From Candidatus Obscuribacterales bacterium (GTDB taxonomy: Bacteria; Cyanobacteriota; Vampirovibrionia; Obscuribacterales; Obscuribacteraceae), in contig JAGVKB010000148.1 in the NCBI GenBank assembly GCA_020050835.1, positions 36,634 through 100,633 of the forward strand: a stretch of 64,000 nt of DNA, in the 5' to 3' direction. Position 1 is the stretch's first letter. Each line of letters begins with the position of its first letter. Both the position numbers and the translations under genes were made by a program. Of the stretch, positions 61,964-64,000 are shown in pieces. The notes under the pieces are model-generated. The model was not told where the DNA came from and made no database searches. It saw only the letters and a program-made list of their open reading frames with translations.

Positions 61964-63223
61964 TTGCGGTGTGGAAACGCCCATCGTAGCGTGGTTGACA
62001 AGAAAAAGTCTTCGAGAAATATTTTTCCAAAATCGCCATCGCCGGATTCGCTCGGTGCTGGCGACGGGTACAACTCGGGTCTGCCTTCGCCGGAGCCTTT
62101 CTGGTCGTGTGCCAGACGGCTTCTTGCTTTTGACGATCCGACCGACAAGTGGCAGAAGGTAATGGCATTGTGCAGTCGCCAATTGCGCACCAAGATTGAA
62201 GCTCCTTCAGCTCTAAGTTCGACCCAACAGGAGAACTTGTTTGCCCATGCTTTCGGCGTTCAAGCCTCGGAGAAAAACTCTCAGGCTGTCTTGTTCAATA
62301 CCATCCTCGCGTTCGAAGAGATGGAACGTCTAACTAAAACCTGCCTCGAGCTGTTTTTCTCCGGAGCCGCTAATGAGACTGAGTCGGTTGCACACTGGTC
62401 TTGCCCGCAAAAACTCAATCAATTGCAAGTTCGATGGGTGACTAGAGCGGCTCGGGTCGTGCCGAACTGGCAAGCGCTCTTGGGCGATGGTCCCTGGTCT
62501 GACGATTCACGCGCGCAATTTATCGCTGCCTGTCTTGCTCAGCTGTCAGCTGGCAGCGCTGATCTGTCGGTTGCAACCTTGAGTGAAGGGCGGTCGACCT
62601 TTCGCAGATTACTGTCCGCCTGGCGCTCGCGCTTGCCGGCAAGCTTCCTTCCTAATTTGATTATCCTGGTTGAAGGGCCGACCGAAGCGCTGATCTTGCC
62701 GGGGATGGCTCGCTGTCTTAGTTTAGACCTCGATGCGGCGGCTTGTCTTGTGCTGCCTGCCGGCGGTGCCAATCAAGTTCTGAGGCGCTTCTTGGAATTG
62801 CGAGACATCTCGACTTTACCGCTGGTCGCAATCCTCGACAGCGATGCTCAATCGCAAGCGGCTATCCTGGGGGATTCTCTGCGAGACAACGACAGTCTCC
62901 ACGTACTCAAGTCCGGCGAGATTGAAGATGTCTTTGACGATCCTACGTTCGTGAGGCTGATAAACATACATCTTGGCGGACTTGGTATTGGTCAGCAGAT
63001 CGAGCTGGCAGACCTCAAGGGCAAGGGGCGCCGTACCGCTATTCTCGAACGGCGCTGGCGCGAATGGGGGCTGGGAAGTTTTGATAAGATTGGATTTGCC
63101 AGAACTATCGTCACCGCGATCGATGTACCGAAACTGGTGCCGGACGAACTGGTCGAAATCATCGAGTCCGTGCGGCAACTAGCGGAGAGCCAAAGTGAGA
63201 AAACGCTTGAAGGAAGCGGCTGA
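61964..63223 (+). CDS. Stand-alone OLD-type TOPRIM protein with novel N-terminal domain
   Basis: A 419-residue protein. The C-terminal part carries a TOPRIM nuclease fold: LIILVEGPTEALILPGMA (catalytic Glu, about residue 237), then ILDSDAQ (DxD pair) and SGEIEDVFDD, as in the OLD family of phage-defence and repair nucleases. OLD enzymes normally have an ABC ATPase before the TOPRIM; here residues 1-230 are a helix-rich region with no Walker motifs. The start may be TTG 61964 or GTG 61991. The downstream gene begins 29 bases inside this one, with GGAG and a GTG start, so the two are translationally coupled. A role in foreign-DNA defence is inference. Confidence 0.72.
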   Translation: MRCGNAHRSVVDKKKSSRNIFPKSPSPDSLGAGDGYNSGLPSPEPFWSCARRLLAFDDPTDKWQKVMALCSRQLRTKIEAPSALSSTQQENLFAHAFGVQASEKNSQAVLFNTILAFEEMERLTKTCLELFFSGAANETESVAHWSCPQKLNQLQVRWVTRAARVVPNWQALLGDGPWSDDSRAQFIAACLAQLSAGSADLSVATLSEGRSTFRRLLSAWRSRLPASFLPNLIILVEGPTEALILPGMARCLSLDLDAAACLVLPAGGANQVLRRFLELRDISTLPLVAILDSDAQSQAAILGDSLRDNDSLHVLKSGEIEDVFDDPTFVRLINIHLGGLGIGQQIELADLKGKGRRTAILERRWREWGLGSFDKIGFARTIVTAIDVPKLVPDELVEIIESVRQLAESQSEKTLEGSG

Positions 63224-63644
63224 AAGCGAAATTTGTCGCCAGTCTTCTGCTCGCAAGATATCGGCGGTCCTGTCTGCTGTGCTCTGGACGGTCGGTTTCT
63301 TTCTGGCCTTTGTGATTCCAAAGACTTCGCCTTTGATCTGGGTACCAGACTTTCTGCTTTTGATCGGTTTTTTCCCGCTGCTGTTTATCTAGAAGCCATC
63401 TTGGCCATGGCTTGTGTTTGGCGTGTGCAACCTCTTGATTGGCTTTGTCTTGGAGGTTTCGAAGTTCTTGCCTGATGCCAGCCTGCCGCCGGAGATGCGC
63501 CTGGTGCGAGCGCATTTAGCCGAGTACCATGCTCCGCTTGCCTGGATGTTTGTCGGCGTTGTCTCCCTCGCCTATGGCACTGTTCGACTGATCAAAGGTT
63601 GCCTTAGCTGGTGTCGTGATCGCCGCTCGCAGGAGAAGACCTAA
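63195..63644 (+). pseudogene. Four-helix membrane protein gene interrupted by an in-frame TAG
   Basis: The frame from GTG 63195 (GGAG seven bases upstream) encodes two hydrophobic helices, then meets a TAG at 63390-63392. The same frame continues without break to a TAA at 63642-63644 and encodes two more helices (WPWLVFGVCNLLIGFVLE; WMFVGVVSLAYGTVRL). The 149-codon product would be a four-helix membrane protein with basic ends. TAG is an ordinary stop in this genome (for example at the end of cdsA), so recoding is unlikely. It may be a broken gene, two split genes, a read-through case or a sequence error. It overlaps the TOPRIM gene. Confidence 0.6.
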
Positions 63645-64000
63645 GCGAAGTAGAGTGGAAGCTCTTCGGCTAATTGCGGTGTATTGCGCGGCTGGCGATC
63701 GATCTGTTGCGGAGCGTCTGCCGGTTTCGGCGGCGCTTTTAGATCGCTGCTGTTACCGCTTTTCTTTACCGAACTCATTGTGATTTCAAATTCTTGGTGG
63801 CTGCGATTATCATTGATGTGAGCATGTCCCGCCTTGTCAACAGAGAGCTCCAAATTTGGCAACAACTGATTGCCGCAAGCATCACGCAGTTGGGATAAGC
63901 TCTGCTTGAGCTGCTTAGTGTATGCAGTAATCTGCCCTTTCATGTAAGGATGATCTTTCATCTCTTGCTGCACCTGCTCAATCAAAACTTGATTGAGATC
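63641..64000 (-). CDS. Unknown protein, truncated by window edge
   Basis: The C-terminal part of a protein whose frame stays open past the window end, so its start is outside. The visible 119 residues are soluble, with a helical, Gln/Lys-rich region (EQVQQEMKDHPYMKGQI), one cysteine (DACGNQ) and a disordered Pro/Lys-rich tail. No motif is recognised. Its stop codon overlaps the end of the convergent four-helix membrane gene. Confidence 0.55.
   Translation of the reverse strand, partial: DLNQVLIEQVQQEMKDHPYMKGQITAYTKQLKQSLSQLRDACGNQLLPNLELSVDKAGHAHINDNRSHQEFEITMSSVKKSGNSSDLKAPPKPADAPQQIDRQPRNTPQLAEELPLYFA

Noticed and set aside
63390..63392. Genome-wide recoding of TAG as an amino acid
   Set aside because: Other genes here, such as cdsA (ending in TTC TAG), use TAG as their natural stop.

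Overview
The window looks like a chromosomal segment of a Gram-negative, non-photosynthetic relative of the cyanobacteria, most likely class Vampirovibrionia (Melainabacteria) and Obscuribacterales-like. The strongest evidence is an OmpR-type regulator at 22454-23215 that reads as an ortholog of cyanobacterial RpaB (Ycf27). Supporting signs are a DUF2993 protein, a CsaB/TagA pair, secretins and a heptose-bisphosphate phosphatase (outer membrane), and eight exact copies of the cyanobacterial HIP1 octamer. No photosynthesis gene is present. The taxonomic placement is inference from gene content, not a database result.

Layout. 0-10 kb: YibE/F membrane protein (cut by the window edge), CdsA, tRNA-Ser(GCU), an M50-like membrane protease, a fused formiminotransferase-cyclodeaminase, a glutamate dehydrogenase homolog lacking its catalytic lysine, and guanine deaminase among secreted unknowns. 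10-20 kb: small unknowns, an eIF2B-family protein, a B12-type radical SAM protein, a membrane spermidine-synthase-like protein, enolase and a GT87 glycosyltransferase. 21-30 kb: adenosylhomocysteinase with a structured leader, RpaB, a noncoding stretch of about 1.1 kb, and two tandem CpaC-type secretins without other pilus genes. 30-36 kb: GmhB, a PAS histidine kinase with a partner whose two receiver domains lack the phospho-acceptor Asp, mini-RNase III, TagA and CsaB. 36-50 kb: GlcE-GlcF without GlcD, a FecR-like protein, RNase D, a GcvPB whose PLP lysine is Arg, an ABC1/UbiB kinase, RNase PH, DUF2993, a small lipoprotein, an aminotransferase and GpmI. 50-58 kb: a soluble PhoR-like kinase, PhoB-like regulator and PhoU in one operon, then HolA, a LOG protein, EtfBA and IspG. 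58-64 kb: a more accessory-looking end with a GNAT-tailed unknown, a short RadC, a MATE exporter, a stand-alone OLD-type TOPRIM protein translationally coupled to a four-helix membrane gene split by an in-frame amber codon, and an edge-truncated unknown.

Themes. The genes combine central metabolism (enolase, GpmI, Etf, glycolate oxidation, glycine cleavage, folate one-carbon flow), envelope construction (CdsA, GmhB, GT87, TagA, CsaB, secretins) and phosphate signalling (PhoR/PhoB/PhoU). Most unknowns are secreted or membrane proteins. The best leads for new biology are the TOPRIM/4-TM pair, the two enzyme homologs with a substituted catalytic lysine, the double pseudo-receiver protein and the mutually exclusive hairpins upstream of ahcY.
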